Origin: an uncultured Acidobacteriota bacterium
GTDB lineage: Bacteria; Acidobacteriota; Blastocatellia; Pyrinomonadales; Pyrinomonadaceae
Assembly: GCA_937873515.1 (NCBI GenBank)
Contig: CALMYB010000010.1
Coordinates: 372,001 to 436,000 of the forward strand
Direction: 5' to 3'
DNA length: 64,000 bases
The translations under genes were made by a program, and so were the position numbers. Under the pieces are notes generated by a model. That model did no database searches. It was not told where the DNA came from and saw nothing but the letters and a program-made list of their open reading frames with translations. How positions within the stretch are numbered: position 1 is the stretch's first letter; each line of letters opens with the position of its first letter. Positions 43,652 through 54,501 of the stretch are shown one piece after another.

Positions 43652-43929
43652 TGCAGATCGCGCGTGTCATCGGAACGGTCGTTTCGACCGTCAAAAATGA
43701 GGCCCTCGAGGGCCGAAAGTTGCTGATCGTCGAAACGCTCGACGCCGACCTGAAGCCGAAGGGAAACCCGACGATCGCCCTCGATGCGGTTGGCGCCGGG
43801 TTAGGCGAACTCGTCTTTTGGTGCCGCGGCAAGGAAGCATCTTTTCCCTTCAAACGCGATTCGACTCCGACAGACTGCACCATCATCGGCATTATCGATT
43901 CCGACAATCACGTACTAAATAAAGGCTGA
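43651..43929 (+). CDS. BMC-P pentameric vertex protein 2
   Basis: A 92-residue EutN/CcmL-type protein (MQIARVIGTVVSTVKNEALEG; end CTIIGIIDSDNHV). It differs from the first in the loop FWCRGKEASFPFKRDSTPTD. Its start overlaps the previous stop by one base. Confidence 0.95.
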   Translation: MQIARVIGTVVSTVKNEALEGRKLLIVETLDADLKPKGNPTIALDAVGAGLGELVFWCRGKEASFPFKRDSTPTDCTIIGIIDSDNHVLNKG

Positions 43930-43968
43930 TCTTCACCACCTAATTACTAATTAGATGACGATAAAAAA

Positions 43969-44241
43969 ATGTTGATCGCAAGAGTCATCGGCAATGTCGT
44001 CGCAACGCAGAAGAATCAGCGTTACGAAGGCACGCGCGCCATGCTCTGCCGGCAGATCACGCCCGAAGGCGAGGATACGGACTACACATGCATTGCCCTT
44101 GATTCTGTGGATTCGGGAGTTGGCGACATCGTCGTCATTGCGCAGGAAGGATGGTCCGCGTCCACGGCGTCAACTGGAAAGCCTGGAGCGGCGATCGATT
44201 CGGCGATCGTGGGCATTGTTGACCGCATCGACCTGCTCTAA
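43969..44241 (+). CDS. BMC-P pentameric vertex protein 3
   Basis: A 90-residue EutN/CcmL-type protein ([21 protein letters not shown]; end [12 protein letters not shown]). It has a different central loop ([15 protein letters not shown]). Three distinct BMC-P proteins next to one BMC-H is like the Planctomycetes-Verrucomicrobia (PVM) type locus. The gene overlaps the convergent uvrA by 4 bp, so the locus ends here. Confidence 0.95.
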   Translation: MLIARVIGNVVATQKNQRYEGTRAMLCRQITPEGEDTDYTCIALDSVDSGVGDIVVIAQEGWSASTASTGKPGAAIDSAIVGIVDRIDLL

Positions 44242-47099
44242 AGAACAGGTTTTAGTGCCTGCCCGGTATAGCTCTTCTTAACCCTCGCGATCTCTTCCGG
44301 ACGCCCAGCGGCAACGACCTTTCCTCCGCCTGAACCGCCTTCCGGTCCGAGATCGATCACGTAGTCCGCTGACTTTATCACATCAAGATTGTGTTCGATC
44401 ACGATCACGGTGTTGCCTGTATCGACGAGTTTTTGAAGAACATCAAGCAGCTTGTGAACGTCCGCAAAATGCAGTCCCGTCGTCGGTTCATCAAGGATAT
44501 AGACCGTCCTGCCGGTCGCACGTTTTGAGAGTTCTTTTGCGAGCTTGATGCGTTGGGCTTCGCCGCCGGAAAGCGTCGTCGAAGATTGTCCGATCTTGAT
44601 ATACCCGAGGCCGACGTCGATCAGTGTTTCGAGTTTTTGCCGGATGGCCGGAATGTTCTCAAGCAGCGGCAATGCGTCCTCGATCGTGGTATCGAGTAGG
44701 TCGGCGATCGACAGGCCCTTGTACTTGACCATCAACGTCTCGCGGTTGTAGCGCTTACCGCGGCACACATCGCACGTCACATAGACGTCCGGCAGAAAGT
44801 TCATCTCGATGCGTTTCATCCCGTCGCCTTCGCAGGCCTCGCACCGTCCGCCCTTGACGTTGAACGAGAATCTGCCTGCTTTGTAGCCGCGTGTTCGGGA
44901 TTCGGGCAGCATCGCGTAAAGATCTCGTATCGGCGAGAAAAGGCCAGTATATGTCGCGGGATTCGAACGCGGCGTGCGTCCGATCGGCGACTGGTCGATC
45001 TCGATGACCTTGTCGATCAGATCGAGGCCTTCGACCGAGTCATGTTCCAGCGGTTCGATGTTCGAGTTGTAAACATGCCGGTAAAGCGCCGGGAAAAGTA
45101 TCTCTTCAACGAGAGTAGATTTGCCCGAGCCGGACACACCGGTCACGACCGTCAAAAGCCCAAGCGGAAATTCGGCCTCGATGTTCTTCAGATTGAACGC
45201 GCGTGCACCCTTAACCTTGATCACGCCGCCGGTCGGCAGACGCCGAACATCGGGCACCTCGATCTTCATTTCGCCGTTCAGGTACTTCCCTGTCAGCGAA
45301 TCTGCCGATCTCTCGATCTGTTTAGGCGAACCTTCCGCGACGATATGCCCGCCGTTGGTGCCGGCGAGCGGCCCGAGATCGACGACGTGGTCGGCGTGCA
45401 TTATCGTCTCCTCATCGTGTTCGACAACCAGCACGGTGTTGCCAAGATCGCGAAGCTGTTCGAGCGTTTCAAGCAGCTTTTTGTTGTCACGCGGATGCAG
45501 CCCGATCGATGGCTCGTCCAGCACATAAAGCACGCCGCGAAGCTGTGAACCGATCTGTGTCGCAAGCCGTATCCTTTGGCCTTCACCGCCCGAAAGCGTC
45601 GCCGACGCACGCCCCAAAGTGAGATATCCGAGGCCGACAGCATTCAGGAAACTCAGGCGGTCGCGAATCTCTTTTAAGATGAGTCCCGCGATTTTCTCGT
45701 CGCGTGGCGAGAGCTTGATCGCATCGAACTTAACCAGCGAATCTGCGATCGGAAGATCCGTGTAGTCGGCGATCCCTAACCCATTTACGCGAACAGCGAG
45801 GCTCGCCGGCAAAAGCCGGGCACCCTTGCATTGCGGGCAAACAAGCGGCGCAACAAGCTCTTCGAGGGCTGTCTTCACCTTCTCTGATGGCGGTTCATCT
45901 ATCCTTTCGCGGACGACGCGGATCGCACCGCGCCATTCGCGTTCGAACTTGTGGTCGCCGTATCGGAACGTGAGCCGCCGCCGCGTGCCGTTCATAAAAG
46001 CGTCGCGGATCTCGGCAGGCAGATCGTTATAATTCAGCTTCGAGAGATCGCCATTCGCAGCCTTCTTTGAAGATCTCTTTTTCGCGGCCGGTGCGACGGG
46101 ATCACCCGTAGTAAATTTCTCGATGACGGCGAGCAACGCCGCACGCAGGAAGTTCGCACCGGCCTTGTCAACGCCCCCAAGAAAGTCGATCGCTGCCGCG
46201 GGAAGATCACCATCGGGAATGATCTTTGACGCATCGACCTCCATCACCGTCCCGATACCTTGGCAGCGTTTGCAGGCGCCATAAGCAGAGTTGAAGGAGA
46301 ATGAGCGAGGCTCAAGCTGCGCGATCGAGATGCCGCAATTCACGCACGCCATTCGCTCGCTGTAAAGACTCTCTTCGCCGTCGATGATCGCAACGAGCAC
46401 CGCACCGTCGGTGAGCTTGAGCGCGGTCTTAACCGATTCGGTAAGCCGTTCGCGGATGCCTTCCTTCATCAGCAGGCGGTCAACGACGACCTCGATCGTG
46501 TGATTCTTTCGTTTGTCGAGCTTGATATCTTCGTCGAGCTGACGCATCTCGCCGTCGATACGTGCACGCAAAAAGCCGTCGCGATGCAGTTTGTCCAGCT
46601 CCTTCTTGAACTCGCCTTTCCTGCCGCGAACGATCGGCGCAAGGATCATCACGCGTTCGCCCTCGGGAAGGTCGAGTATGCCGGCGATGATCTGATCGAC
46701 GGACTGACGCGTTATCGGAGCTCCGCACTCCGAACAGTGCGGTTGGCCGATCGACGAAAAAAGCAGACGCAGAAAATCGTAAATTTCTGTTACCGTGCCG
46801 ACCGTTGAACGCGGTGAGCGTGAAACGGTCTTCTGCTCGATCGAGATCGCAGGGCTTAAACCTTCGACCGAATCGACATCCGGCTTTTCAAGCTGATCGA
46901 GGAATTGGCGAGCATATGCAGAGAGGGATTCGACGTAGCGACGCTGGCCTTCAGCATAGATCGTGTCGAAGGCGAGTGATGATTTGCCCGAGCCGGAAAG
47001 GCCCGTTATCACCACGAACTTATCGCGCGGAATATCGACGTCGATATTCCTTAAATTGTGCTGGCGTGCCCCGCGAACGCTGATCTGCTTAATACTCAT
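44238..47099 (-). CDS. uvrA: UvrABC excinuclease subunit A
   Basis: A 953-residue ABC-type ATPase of nucleotide excision repair. First Walker [10 protein letters not shown], then zinc fingers (CVNCGIS...CKRCQG and CEACEGDG...CDVCRGKR), second Walker [10 protein letters not shown], two signature motifs ([16 protein letters not shown]) and two Walker B regions ([17 protein letters not shown]). It forms the damage-searching dimer. The family length fits (about 940). Confidence 0.97.
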   Translation of the reverse strand: MSIKQISVRGARQHNLRNIDVDIPRDKFVVITGLSGSGKSSLAFDTIYAEGQRRYVESLSAYARQFLDQLEKPDVDSVEGLSPAISIEQKTVSRSPRSTVGTVTEIYDFLRLLFSSIGQPHCSECGAPITRQSVDQIIAGILDLPEGERVMILAPIVRGRKGEFKKELDKLHRDGFLRARIDGEMRQLDEDIKLDKRKNHTIEVVVDRLLMKEGIRERLTESVKTALKLTDGAVLVAIIDGEESLYSERMACVNCGISIAQLEPRSFSFNSAYGACKRCQGIGTVMEVDASKIIPDGDLPAAAIDFLGGVDKAGANFLRAALLAVIEKFTTGDPVAPAAKKRSSKKAANGDLSKLNYNDLPAEIRDAFMNGTRRRLTFRYGDHKFEREWRGAIRVVRERIDEPPSEKVKTALEELVAPLVCPQCKGARLLPASLAVRVNGLGIADYTDLPIADSLVKFDAIKLSPRDEKIAGLILKEIRDRLSFLNAVGLGYLTLGRASATLSGGEGQRIRLATQIGSQLRGVLYVLDEPSIGLHPRDNKKLLETLEQLRDLGNTVLVVEHDEETIMHADHVVDLGPLAGTNGGHIVAEGSPKQIERSADSLTGKYLNGEMKIEVPDVRRLPTGGVIKVKGARAFNLKNIEAEFPLGLLTVVTGVSGSGKSTLVEEILFPALYRHVYNSNIEPLEHDSVEGLDLIDKVIEIDQSPIGRTPRSNPATYTGLFSPIRDLYAMLPESRTRGYKAGRFSFNVKGGRCEACEGDGMKRIEMNFLPDVYVTCDVCRGKRYNRETLMVKYKGLSIADLLDTTIEDALPLLENIPAIRQKLETLIDVGLGYIKIGQSSTTLSGGEAQRIKLAKELSKRATGRTVYILDEPTTGLHFADVHKLLDVLQKLVDTGNTVIVIEHNLDVIKSADYVIDLGPEGGSGGGKVVAAGRPEEIARVKKSYTGQALKPVL

Positions 47100-47155
47100 C
47101 TATGTAAGGGCGGCAATTCTGCCCAAAGCCGAAACGAGTATTATAGCAGGTGCGG

Positions 47156-48091
47156 TCAAAGAAGGCTCATTACAGACCAAAGCCCGGCGATCGAGATGGC
47201 GATCCAAAGAATGACGCCCTGCAAAAGCGGCCTTATGCCAACGGCCTTGAGCGTCTTTCTGGACAGGCTGGCACCGATAAGGAATAACGTCAGCGTCATT
47301 CCTGCCTTAGCAAGATTTACCAACGCATCGAAAATGCTCGGCTCGATCGTTGAGGGCGCGTATGTGCGGATGACAGTCGCGAGCAAAAAGAGAAAGATGA
47401 ACCACGGAATGGTGAGCTTCATCTTCGCGTCGCTCGATTTGTCGCGATACAGGTAGGCGAAAAGAAGTGCGATCGGCGCGATCCAGAGTGCCCGTGCGAG
47501 TTTGACGGTCGTTGCGATAGCAAGTGCCTCGGTGCCGTAAGTTCCGGCGGCGCCCACGACCGAGCTTGTGTCGTGTATAGCGATCGCCGACCACACGCCG
47601 AATTGCGTTTGCGAAAGACCAAGAAGATGTCCGATCACCGGAAACAAAAAGAGTGCGATCGAGTTCAGGACGAAGATCGTTGCAAGAGCAACGGACATCT
47701 GCTCGGTGTCGGCTTTGATCGACGGCCCGACGGCCGCGATCGCGCTTCCGCCGCAAATAGCCGTGCCCGATGAGACGAGTGCGGACGTCTTCTCGTTGAT
47801 CGCAAGCAGCCGGCCGAGCAGCCAACCAATTATGAGCGTCCCGAAGATGGTTGCGATCGTGAATAAAATGCCATCGCGTCCGGCCTTCAAGACCGCACTT
47901 AGATTCATCCCAAACCCAAGGAGCACGACCAACGCCTGAAGCAGATATTTTGTCGGCTTGCCGCTCAATTCCGGAAACGGCGTGCCGACCGATAGCGCGA
48001 GAATAATGCCCAACGCGAGAGCGATCGGCGGCGAGCCCCACGGCGTCAGGCACGCGATCACCAACAATACGAATACGATCTTCTTCAGCAT
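47156..48091 (-). CDS. YeiH family putative sulfate exporter / UPF0324 membrane protein
   Basis: A 311-residue protein with about ten hydrophobic helices. The family pattern [46 protein letters not shown] and [16 protein letters not shown] is visible. Family members are annotated as putative sulfate exporters; the substrate is not firmly known. A single gene on the minus strand. Confidence 0.88.
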   Translation of the reverse strand: MLKKIVFVLLVIACLTPWGSPPIALALGIILALSVGTPFPELSGKPTKYLLQALVVLLGFGMNLSAVLKAGRDGILFTIATIFGTLIIGWLLGRLLAINEKTSALVSSGTAICGGSAIAAVGPSIKADTEQMSVALATIFVLNSIALFLFPVIGHLLGLSQTQFGVWSAIAIHDTSSVVGAAGTYGTEALAIATTVKLARALWIAPIALLFAYLYRDKSSDAKMKLTIPWFIFLFLLATVIRTYAPSTIEPSIFDALVNLAKAGMTLTLFLIGASLSRKTLKAVGIRPLLQGVILWIAISIAGLWSVMSLL

Positions 48092-48128
48092 TAATTTCGT
48101 TTCCTACCGACGGACGGTTTCGATCTTC

Positions 48129-48953
48129 TCAAGCACGTGTTGCCGAAAGGATCGCTTCGGCCTGCGTGCCGTTCAGCTCTGCGGCAACCTCTGCTGCAAG
48201 TGGTTCGATTGCAACGTCTCGAAACCCGTGTTTTTCGACCAACTCCCGGTGCCGCTCATCCGTGCGTCCAAAACAATGAAGGCCGTAGCGGAATTTCAGC
48301 TTGCCCTTAACGCTCTTGTCCGCCTTCCACTCATCCTCCGTCTTCCATATCTCATCCGAGAGCTGAATGTGCAGCACGAGTTTGCCGCCCGGCCTTACCT
48401 TTCGGCTGCAGTTTTCGAGAACGGTCTCGAACGTCTCGTCGGTCAGATGCTGGATCACGGCAAAACTGTACGCGACGTCGATTTCCGCATCAGGGATCGA
48501 CGACAAGCCGCTCTCGTCCGCGCGAACATAAGTGAGATTTGGTGCCGGATTGATGATCTCGGCACAAGCAAGAGCGCCTGAAGATATGTCGCACGCATAG
48601 ACCTGCTTAGCGAGTTTTGCGGCATTCACTGCGAGAAAGCCCGGGCCGCAGCCATAGTCGAGAACAACGTCGCTCTCTTTGAGAACGCTGCTGAGGACAA
48701 GATCGCAGATCTTCTTCCGCGACCGAAGGCCGTCGCTGTATCGAACCTCAAGATTCTCATCGAGCGTCTTCTCGCCGGGATCGTCGCCAAAGAAATAGTG
48801 CGGACTTAGAGAAAGAACACGCAACGCCCATTTGCGGCGTCGTCCTTGCGGGAGCCGCTTCAAGACGGACGGGATCCACCATTTCCCGAGAAAATTTTGC
48901 CGTCCCGACCCCAGAGTCAAAGCATACTTGACCGCCTTAAAGGAATTGCTCAT
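48129..48953 (-). CDS. Class I SAM-dependent methyltransferase
   Basis: A 274-residue protein with motif I VLDYGCGPGFLA, motif II YACDIS and motif IV AYSFAVIQHL, of the Methyltransf_11/25 kind. The N-terminal 90 residues (FLGKWWIPSVLKRLPQGRRRKWALRVL) are basic. The substrate is not known. It is the third gene in a minus-strand run with gpmA and a secreted protein. Confidence 0.8.
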   Translation of the reverse strand: MSNSFKAVKYALTLGSGRQNFLGKWWIPSVLKRLPQGRRRKWALRVLSLSPHYFFGDDPGEKTLDENLEVRYSDGLRSRKKICDLVLSSVLKESDVVLDYGCGPGFLAVNAAKLAKQVYACDISSGALACAEIINPAPNLTYVRADESGLSSIPDAEIDVAYSFAVIQHLTDETFETVLENCSRKVRPGGKLVLHIQLSDEIWKTEDEWKADKSVKGKLKFRYGLHCFGRTDERHRELVEKHGFRDVAIEPLAAEVAAELNGTQAEAILSATRA

Positions 48954-48963
48954 TAAGATGTTC

Positions 48964-49581
48964 CTAGAGTTTCGGTGTCTCGCCTTTTTTGATCGCGGCG
49001 GCGATCGCTTGAATGTCGTACGGTTTGTCGCTTGTCTTTAGGGTTCTCATCACGGCCAGGAGCCGTTCTTTGGCTGCCGAAAGTTCCTCTCCGACCGCGA
49101 CCGGCGTACTCACGCCAAAGATGTCGCGTTCGAGAAGCGTCGTCGCGAAAGCGTCTCGATCGAAGTCGGTAGTAAATTTCGGCCGGTTGAAATTCCAAAA
49201 AAGAACGTCGCGGTCGGCGAGCTTCACGGTCTCCGATTTAGGAGCAACGTCGGGCCCGAAGACCGACTTCAGGTAATCAACTTCCCAGTCGCGGTGCAGG
49301 GCCAGAAGCTTTCCCGCCTCCGTCTTCCCACTCGGGTCGAAGTTCGCATTCACAACAAAAAGGAGCTGAATAACGTGGCCGTCAACATCGTAACCCGGAT
49401 TTCCGAGGTCAGTGTTCGGCTTGATGTCCTTACCCTTAACTTCGCAGGCAAAAGACAGTTTTTCACCGTTCTGGATGAACAAATATCCGTCGGCGGTCCT
49501 GATCGACACGCGTTCGGCGAACGCGCTTGCGGCCGCCGCGAGCACGACGATTATGGCGATAAGTATGGCTCTTGATCTCAT
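48964..49581 (-). CDS. Secreted protein of unknown function
   Basis: A 205-residue protein with a signal peptide ([17 protein letters not shown]). The mature region has beta-rich text ([23 protein letters not shown]) with one Cys and an alpha-helical end. It overlaps the upstream gpmA stop by 4 bp (ATGA), a sign of translational coupling. No family recognised. Confidence 0.6.
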   Translation of the reverse strand: MRSRAILIAIIVVLAAAASAFAERVSIRTADGYLFIQNGEKLSFACEVKGKDIKPNTDLGNPGYDVDGHVIQLLFVVNANFDPSGKTEAGKLLALHRDWEVDYLKSVFGPDVAPKSETVKLADRDVLFWNFNRPKFTTDFDRDAFATTLLERDIFGVSTPVAVGEELSAAKERLLAVMRTLKTSDKPYDIQAIAAAIKKGETPKL

Positions 49582-50321
49582 TTGGCTTTTCCCTGACTTG
49601 CGACGGCGTCCTGTGCGGCTTTGATGGCATCTGCGTCGCCGAGGTAGCGGCTGCCGATCGGCTTCAGATGATCGTCCAGGTCGTACACGAGCGGAATGCC
49701 GGTCGGGATGTTGAGGTTCACGATCTCATCGTCCGGAACGTTGTCGAGATATTTCACGAGCGCACGCAGACTGTTGCCGTGGGCCGCGATGATCAGCCTT
49801 TTCCCTGCGCGGATCTGCGGTGCGATCTCGCTTTCGAAATACGGCACGACGCGGGCGACAGTGTCCTTTAGACATTCGGTCCGCGGAAATCGGTCCTTGA
49901 TCGCCGCATACCGAGGGTCGTTGCCGAGATAGCGTTCGTCTGACGGATCCAGCTCACCGGGCGGAACGTCGTAGCTGCGGCGCCATATAAGAACTTGCTC
50001 TTCACCGTATTTGGCCGCCGTCTCGGCCTTATTCAGGCCCTGCAGGGCACCGTAGTGCCGTTCGTTCAGCAGCCAGGACTTCGTGACCGGCAACCACATC
50101 AGATCCATCTCGTCCAGCACGATCCAGAGCGTCCGGATCGCACGCTTGAGCACGGACGTATAGGCCGCATCGAACGTAAAGCCCTCTGCTTTCAGCAATT
50201 TACCTGCGGCCGCGGCTTCCGTCCGGCCTTTTTCCGAGAGGTCAACGTCCTTCCATCCGGTAAAGCGGTTCTCTTTGTTCCACTCGCTTTCGCCGTGTCT
50301 AATTAGCACAATTTGAGGCAT
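49578..50321 (-). CDS. gpmA: 2,3-bisphosphoglycerate-dependent phosphoglycerate mutase
   Basis: A 247-residue dPGM, started at ATG 50321 ([20 protein letters not shown]). The phosphorylated His is H9 in IRHGES; the second His is in [39 protein letters not shown] and DVPPGEL are typical. It interconverts 2- and 3-phosphoglycerate in glycolysis. Length and motifs agree with the bacterial GpmA type. Confidence 0.95.
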   Translation of the reverse strand: MPQIVLIRHGESEWNKENRFTGWKDVDLSEKGRTEAAAAGKLLKAEGFTFDAAYTSVLKRAIRTLWIVLDEMDLMWLPVTKSWLLNERHYGALQGLNKAETAAKYGEEQVLIWRRSYDVPPGELDPSDERYLGNDPRYAAIKDRFPRTECLKDTVARVVPYFESEIAPQIRAGKRLIIAAHGNSLRALVKYLDNVPDDEIVNLNIPTGIPLVYDLDDHLKPIGSRYLGDADAIKAAQDAVASQGKAK

Positions 50322-50367
50322 AAGGTTTGATTTTAGATAGATTCGGCTTGATTTTCCAACTTCGGCT

Positions 50368-51642
50368 TCAACGCACCAACCGTTTGCGGACCTCGCCGAC
50401 AAGATACAGCGATCCCGCGACGACGATCAGCGCGTCCGGATCGGCCTCGGACGCGACCTCGAGAGCAGAATCAACGTTGTCCGTCGCAAAGACTCTTTCC
50501 CGCGACGCGTCGTGCGGCATCCGCTTCAGAAGCAGCTTGTAAGAGAGCGACCGCGAATTCGCTGCCTCGGTCAAAACGATCGTACGCGCGAGCGGAAAAA
50601 GCTCATTCATCATCGCCCGCGAGTCTTTGTCCTCCATCGCCGCGAAAATTACCGTCCGCGGTTCAGCCGCATCTTCTCGGAGGTATTCCGCTAAAGCTTT
50701 GACGCCGCCCAGGTTATGGGCACCATCGAGCAGGAATCTGCCAATGCGTTCAAGCCGGCCGGGATTTACGGCTTTCCTCAAGCCTGTCTCGACATCGCGT
50801 TTTGTGATCTTGAATCGCTCCGACAAATGCTCGGCCAGGGCAATAGCGACCTTTGCATTCTCGACCTGATGTTCACCCGCAAGGCCAAGCTTCTTTATGG
50901 GGTAAGCGGCCCGATCAGTAGTAAACTCGACACCGCCGTTAGCCGTACGTGCAACGATCGCTGCCGCATTGACAAAAGGAACCCCGCGTTCCTTGCACCG
51001 AGCTTTGATTTGTCTCGATATGACTGGAGCTTGCTCACCGAGCACGGCAAAATCCGTTCCGTCGCGAATGATCGCGGCCTTTTCTGCTGCGATCTTCTTT
51101 AGCGTGCGGCCGAGATATTTTTCGTGGTCGCGGTCTATTCGAGTGATCGCGGCGATCTCGGCATCAGCGGCAGTCGTTGCGTCAAGCCTGCCGCCAAGGC
51201 CCGTTTCGAGAATGGCGACATCGACCTCTGCCTTTGCAAATGCGAGGAGTGCGATCGCGGTCATCTGCTCGAAATATGTCGGCACAGCATCGAGATCGCC
51301 ACGCTCGACAAGCCGTTCACTCGCCTTTCGCACCCTCGACGCAAGACGCGCAAAATCGATCTCCGAGATATTCTCGCCGTCGATCTTTACGCGCTCGGTC
51401 ATCGACTCAAGATGCGGCGACGTGTAAAGCCCGACTCGCAGTTTTGCCGAACGGAGCATTGCGTCGAGAAACGCGCACGCCGAACCTTTGCCGTTCGTGC
51501 CTGCGATCTGGACCTTTAAGAATTTCGTTTGCGGATCACCAAGCTCAGCAAGCAGAGTGCGCATGCTTGCAAGGCCCAGTTTCATCGCGGAAACCTCGTT
51601 GCCGAGGGAAAGCAGATAAGCTTCGGCGGCTGAGAAATTCAA
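50368..51642 (-). CDS. folC: Folylpolyglutamate synthase / dihydrofolate synthase
   Basis: A 424-residue Mur-ligase-like enzyme. The P-loop is [32 protein letters not shown] is the family's second block; [17 protein letters not shown] the third; and [13 protein letters not shown] the domain-2 block. It adds glutamate to folates, and in bacteria usually also makes dihydrofolate. It overlaps the toxin gene stop by 4 bp. Confidence 0.93.
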   Translation of the reverse strand: MNFSAAEAYLLSLGNEVSAMKLGLASMRTLLAELGDPQTKFLKVQIAGTNGKGSACAFLDAMLRSAKLRVGLYTSPHLESMTERVKIDGENISEIDFARLASRVRKASERLVERGDLDAVPTYFEQMTAIALLAFAKAEVDVAILETGLGGRLDATTAADAEIAAITRIDRDHEKYLGRTLKKIAAEKAAIIRDGTDFAVLGEQAPVISRQIKARCKERGVPFVNAAAIVARTANGGVEFTTDRAAYPIKKLGLAGEHQVENAKVAIALAEHLSERFKITKRDVETGLRKAVNPGRLERIGRFLLDGAHNLGGVKALAEYLREDAAEPRTVIFAAMEDKDSRAMMNELFPLARTIVLTEAANSRSLSYKLLLKRMPHDASRERVFATDNVDSALEVASEADPDALIVVAGSLYLVGEVRKRLVR

Positions 51643-52103
51643 ACCTCGCTCTCCCCGGCAAGGCGAAGAACCTCTTCTTCAACCTCTTTTGATAAACGGA
51701 AGTTTGTCTTTCGAATAGCTTGAATCAGCGGATCGACGGCAGAGATACAGCCATCGCGTTTTCCTTTCAGAATAACGCCAAGTGTACCTGTCACCTCGAT
51801 CCCGAGGGACCTTGCCTCTCTCCTCGCACGCAGGTCATCAAGAATTAGCGTCGAATCATCTGTTTCGAGAGCTAGAACCATCGCACTCGCTTCGCCCCGA
51901 TCAACTACCATCCTCAAGCGTTCTTCAAGGTCAGTATTGGCCGGCTTACGCACTGCAACCCAATCAGGCATTTCGAATCTCACCTCGCTCATGACCGTTG
52001 GAGTGGTAACGACACTGCCGTAAATTTTCCTAAGTAGATCGAGTTGGTCGATCTTTTTGAGCAAGATAAAACAACTAGCGTCTGAAATGACGGCCTTAGG
52101 CAT
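51639..52103 (-). CDS. PIN-like toxin (DUF3368)
   Basis: A 154-residue protein of the DUF3368/PIN-like type: MPKAVISDASCFILLKKIDQLDLL with the first Asp D8, GEASAMVLALE with the Glu and DDSTLILDDLRARREA with the later Asp residues that fit a PIN nuclease. PIN domains cleave RNA. The partner is the UPF0175 gene just upstream, with an 8-bp overlap. The stop overlaps folC. Confidence 0.85.
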   Translation of the reverse strand: MPKAVISDASCFILLKKIDQLDLLRKIYGSVVTTPTVMSEVRFEMPDWVAVRKPANTDLEERLRMVVDRGEASAMVLALETDDSTLILDDLRARREARSLGIEVTGTLGVILKGKRDGCISAVDPLIQAIRKTNFRLSKEVEEEVLRLAGESEV

Positions 52104-52323
52104 GTTCCAGATCTTCGGCGATTTCGCTGGCCGGATAGTTTATTACGGACACGCCGTAATCGGGAAGTATCTCGGCAAATGCCCATTTGGACATATCCGC
52201 GACTTCGGCTGCCCGACCGAGAGACAGCACGCCGCGTTCGTACAATCGCGCAGCGATCATCCGAAGCAGGTCCGACCGCTCCATATCGACCGAATCAGGA
52301 AGTTGAATCGTCAATGTACTCAT
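52096..52323 (-). CDS. UPF0175 antitoxin
   Basis: A 75-residue small protein: LTIQLPDSVDMERSDLLRMIAARLYERGVLSLGRAAEVADMSKWAFAEIL (in short), typical UPF0175 with a HTH-like RAAEVADMSKWAF. UPF0175 with DUF3368 forms a known putative type II toxin-antitoxin pair. It overlaps the toxin start. Confidence 0.85.
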   Translation of the reverse strand: MSTLTIQLPDSVDMERSDLLRMIAARLYERGVLSLGRAAEVADMSKWAFAEILPDYGVSVINYPASEIAEDLEHA

Positions 52324-52374
52324 CCCAGCCGACTATTATAGCGCAGAACGCCATACGGACTTCATAAAGGCCGC

Positions 52375-52830
52375 CTAAGCAGCCAGGGAGACGGTGCGCC
52401 GATGATAGTTGATCTGTCCGAGGTGATAGCTTAGGTGGCCGGCGAGATGAATGAGAAAATATTCCGTCGTCATCGGATGACCGAAGACCTCGATCGGATA
52501 ATTCCCTTCAAGATCATTCGCAGTCAGCCGAGGAAGTGTTGCGGCAACGATCTGTCGGGTTTCGTCGATGGCTGTGAGTATCTCATCGCGTGGAACATCA
52601 CGCATTGCGAATTCCGCATCACGGTCTCTTACGTAGCCCGAATTGCCCAACACCGCACCGAGAAAATGCCGCAGATTGCCGCAAAGGTGCAGTGCAAGAT
52701 TGCCGCCCGAGTTCGGCAGTTCACCGTATCGCGACCAAAGGCTCGCTTCGTCCTTATAAGCTTCGATCTCCTCACGCAGTTTCGCAAGGTCGCGGTCGTA
52801 CAGCTTTATCAACGTTTCGTTCAGGCTCAT
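52375..52830 (-). CDS. DinB-like/DUF1572 four-helix protein
   Basis: A 151-residue helical protein with the histidines of the DinB/YfiT fold: H49 in LALHLCGNLRHF, and the pair HLAGHLSYHLGQINYH near 129-144. Such proteins bind a metal and are thiol-S-transferases in some lines; the activity here is unknown. It follows accD by 3 bp on the same strand. Confidence 0.8.
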   Translation of the reverse strand: MSLNETLIKLYDRDLAKLREEIEAYKDEASLWSRYGELPNSGGNLALHLCGNLRHFLGAVLGNSGYVRDRDAEFAMRDVPRDEILTAIDETRQIVAATLPRLTANDLEGNYPIEVFGHPMTTEYFLIHLAGHLSYHLGQINYHRRTVSLAA

Positions 52831-52833
52831 ATT

Positions 52834-53700
52834 CTAAGCGGCCTTCCTTGCCGGCATCATGAAATCGAGGGCGCGGATCAGCGTATCGCGCATTTCCCGG
52901 CGGTCAACAACGATGTCGAGCATTCCGTGTTCGAGCAGAAACTCGCTGCGTTGAAACCCTTTCGGGAGTTTCTGCCGGATCGTCTGTTCGATGACTCGAG
53001 GGCCGGCAAAGCCGATCAGAGCCTTTGGTTCGGCGATATTCAGGTCGCCGAGCATCGCAAAACTCGCGGTAACGCCGCCGGTCGTCGGATCCGTGAGCAC
53101 AGAGATGAACGGCAGTCCGGCTTCGTGCAGCATCGCGAGTGCGGCAGAGATCTTGCCCATTTGCATCAAGCTCAGCGTGCCTTCCTGCATACGCGCTCCG
53201 CCCGAAGCCGAGAAGATAATGACGCCCGCCTTGTCCCGAAGCGCGTATTCGATCGCGCGCGTGAGTTTTTCGCCTACCGCTGAACCCATCGAACCGCCGA
53301 TGAACGACATATCCATCGCAGCGGCATAAGCGTTGTGTCCGCCGATCTTGCCCTTTGCGGAGACGACCGCTTCGTTCAATCCCGAGGCTTTTTTTGCCTG
53401 CTTGATGCGGTCGGGATAAGGTTTCGAATCAAAGAATCCGAGCGGATCGCCCGACGTGATGTTCTCGTCCAGCGTCTCAAATTCTTCGTCATCGAAAACG
53501 AGGGCGAGCCGCTCCAAGGCAGAATATCGAAAATGATATCCGCAATGCGTGCAGACCTCGTGCGACTCGGTCAATTCCCGCTTGTAGAGAGCGTTGTCAC
53601 ACTCAGGGCATTTCACGAAAATGCCTTCGGTATTGACGGTGCGTTCTTCTTCGGGTTCACCGTCAGCGATCTTCGGTTTTTCCCTGCGAAACCATGCCAT
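52834..53700 (-). CDS. accD: Acetyl-CoA carboxylase carboxyltransferase beta subunit
   Basis: A 288-residue protein. A zinc ribbon lies at C31, C34, C50 and C53. The crotonase-like domain contains the glycine block FSASGGARMQEG and the TDPTTGGVTASFAMLGD loop binding CoA and carboxybiotin. It pairs with AccA, which is not in the window; accC is at 8511, so ACC genes are scattered. Confidence 0.95.
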   Translation of the reverse strand: MAWFRREKPKIADGEPEEERTVNTEGIFVKCPECDNALYKRELTESHEVCTHCGYHFRYSALERLALVFDDEEFETLDENITSGDPLGFFDSKPYPDRIKQAKKASGLNEAVVSAKGKIGGHNAYAAAMDMSFIGGSMGSAVGEKLTRAIEYALRDKAGVIIFSASGGARMQEGTLSLMQMGKISAALAMLHEAGLPFISVLTDPTTGGVTASFAMLGDLNIAEPKALIGFAGPRVIEQTIRQKLPKGFQRSEFLLEHGMLDIVVDRREMRDTLIRALDFMMPARKAA

Positions 53701-53732
53701 AAAGAAAAAATCAGCCTATCACAAAAGACGGC

Positions 53733-54497
53733 TTATTTGAGAATCTCGATCATTTGCGAGTGGATCAGGCCGTTGCTTGCCGCAAGCGGCGGCCTATAAA
53801 TATCCAAAGTCGACCCGTCAAAGTAAGAGATCTGGCCGCCCGCTTCTTTTACGAGCAGCGTTCCCGCCGCGATATCCCAAGGATTCAATCCCTCTTCCCA
53901 AAGTCCTTCGTACCGTCCGCAGGCGACGTAGGCAAGGTCAAGCGCCGCAGATCCGTCGCGGCGAACTCCACGCGAAAGCATCAAGAGTTCGTGCAAGTGA
54001 CGTGCAGGCTCCTTGCGTTCCTTTATGTCGTAAGGAAATCCCGTAACGAGCAGCGAGTCGCTCAATTTATTGATCGCAGAGACGCGTATCGGTTTGCCGT
54101 TCAATGTTGCGCCCGCACCGGCCTCTGCCGCAAAAAGTTCGTTACGCGTCGGATCGTACGTAACACCGACGACGATCTCGCCGTTGTGTTCGAGGGCGAG
54201 CGTTACGCAAAAGCAAGGATAGTTGTGCGCGTAATTCGTCGTACCGTCGAGCGGGTCGATTATCCATTTCCATGTCGGATCGCCGCCTGCGACGGATGCT
54301 GCACCGCTCTCTTCGGCGAGGATCGAGTGCTTCGGAAAGTGCGAACGTATCCTTTCGAGGATGAGAGCCTCGCTCGCAAGATCAGCCTCGGTCACGAGGT
54401 CGATATCGCCCTTTTTGGAGATCTTGATCTTTCGCCCGAATTTCTCAAGCAGTATTCCGCCGGCGTCACGGGCCGTTTCGATCGCAAAATTCAGCAT
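53733..54497 (-). CDS. suhB: Inositol monophosphatase family protein
   Basis: A 254-residue Mg-dependent sugar phosphatase. EESG, WIIDPLDGTTNYAHNYP-type block (DPLDGT with the metal Asp) and NPWDIAAGTLLVKEAGG are present. In bacteria these act on inositol-1-phosphate or related sugar phosphates. Gene symbol tentative. It is 4 bp from the esterase gene stop and 32 bp from accD. Confidence 0.9.
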   Translation of the reverse strand: MLNFAIETARDAGGILLEKFGRKIKISKKGDIDLVTEADLASEALILERIRSHFPKHSILAEESGAASVAGGDPTWKWIIDPLDGTTNYAHNYPCFCVTLALEHNGEIVVGVTYDPTRNELFAAEAGAGATLNGKPIRVSAINKLSDSLLVTGFPYDIKERKEPARHLHELLMLSRGVRRDGSAALDLAYVACGRYEGLWEEGLNPWDIAAGTLLVKEAGGQISYFDGSTLDIYRPPLAASNGLIHSQMIEILK

Positions 54498-54501
54498 TTA
54501 T

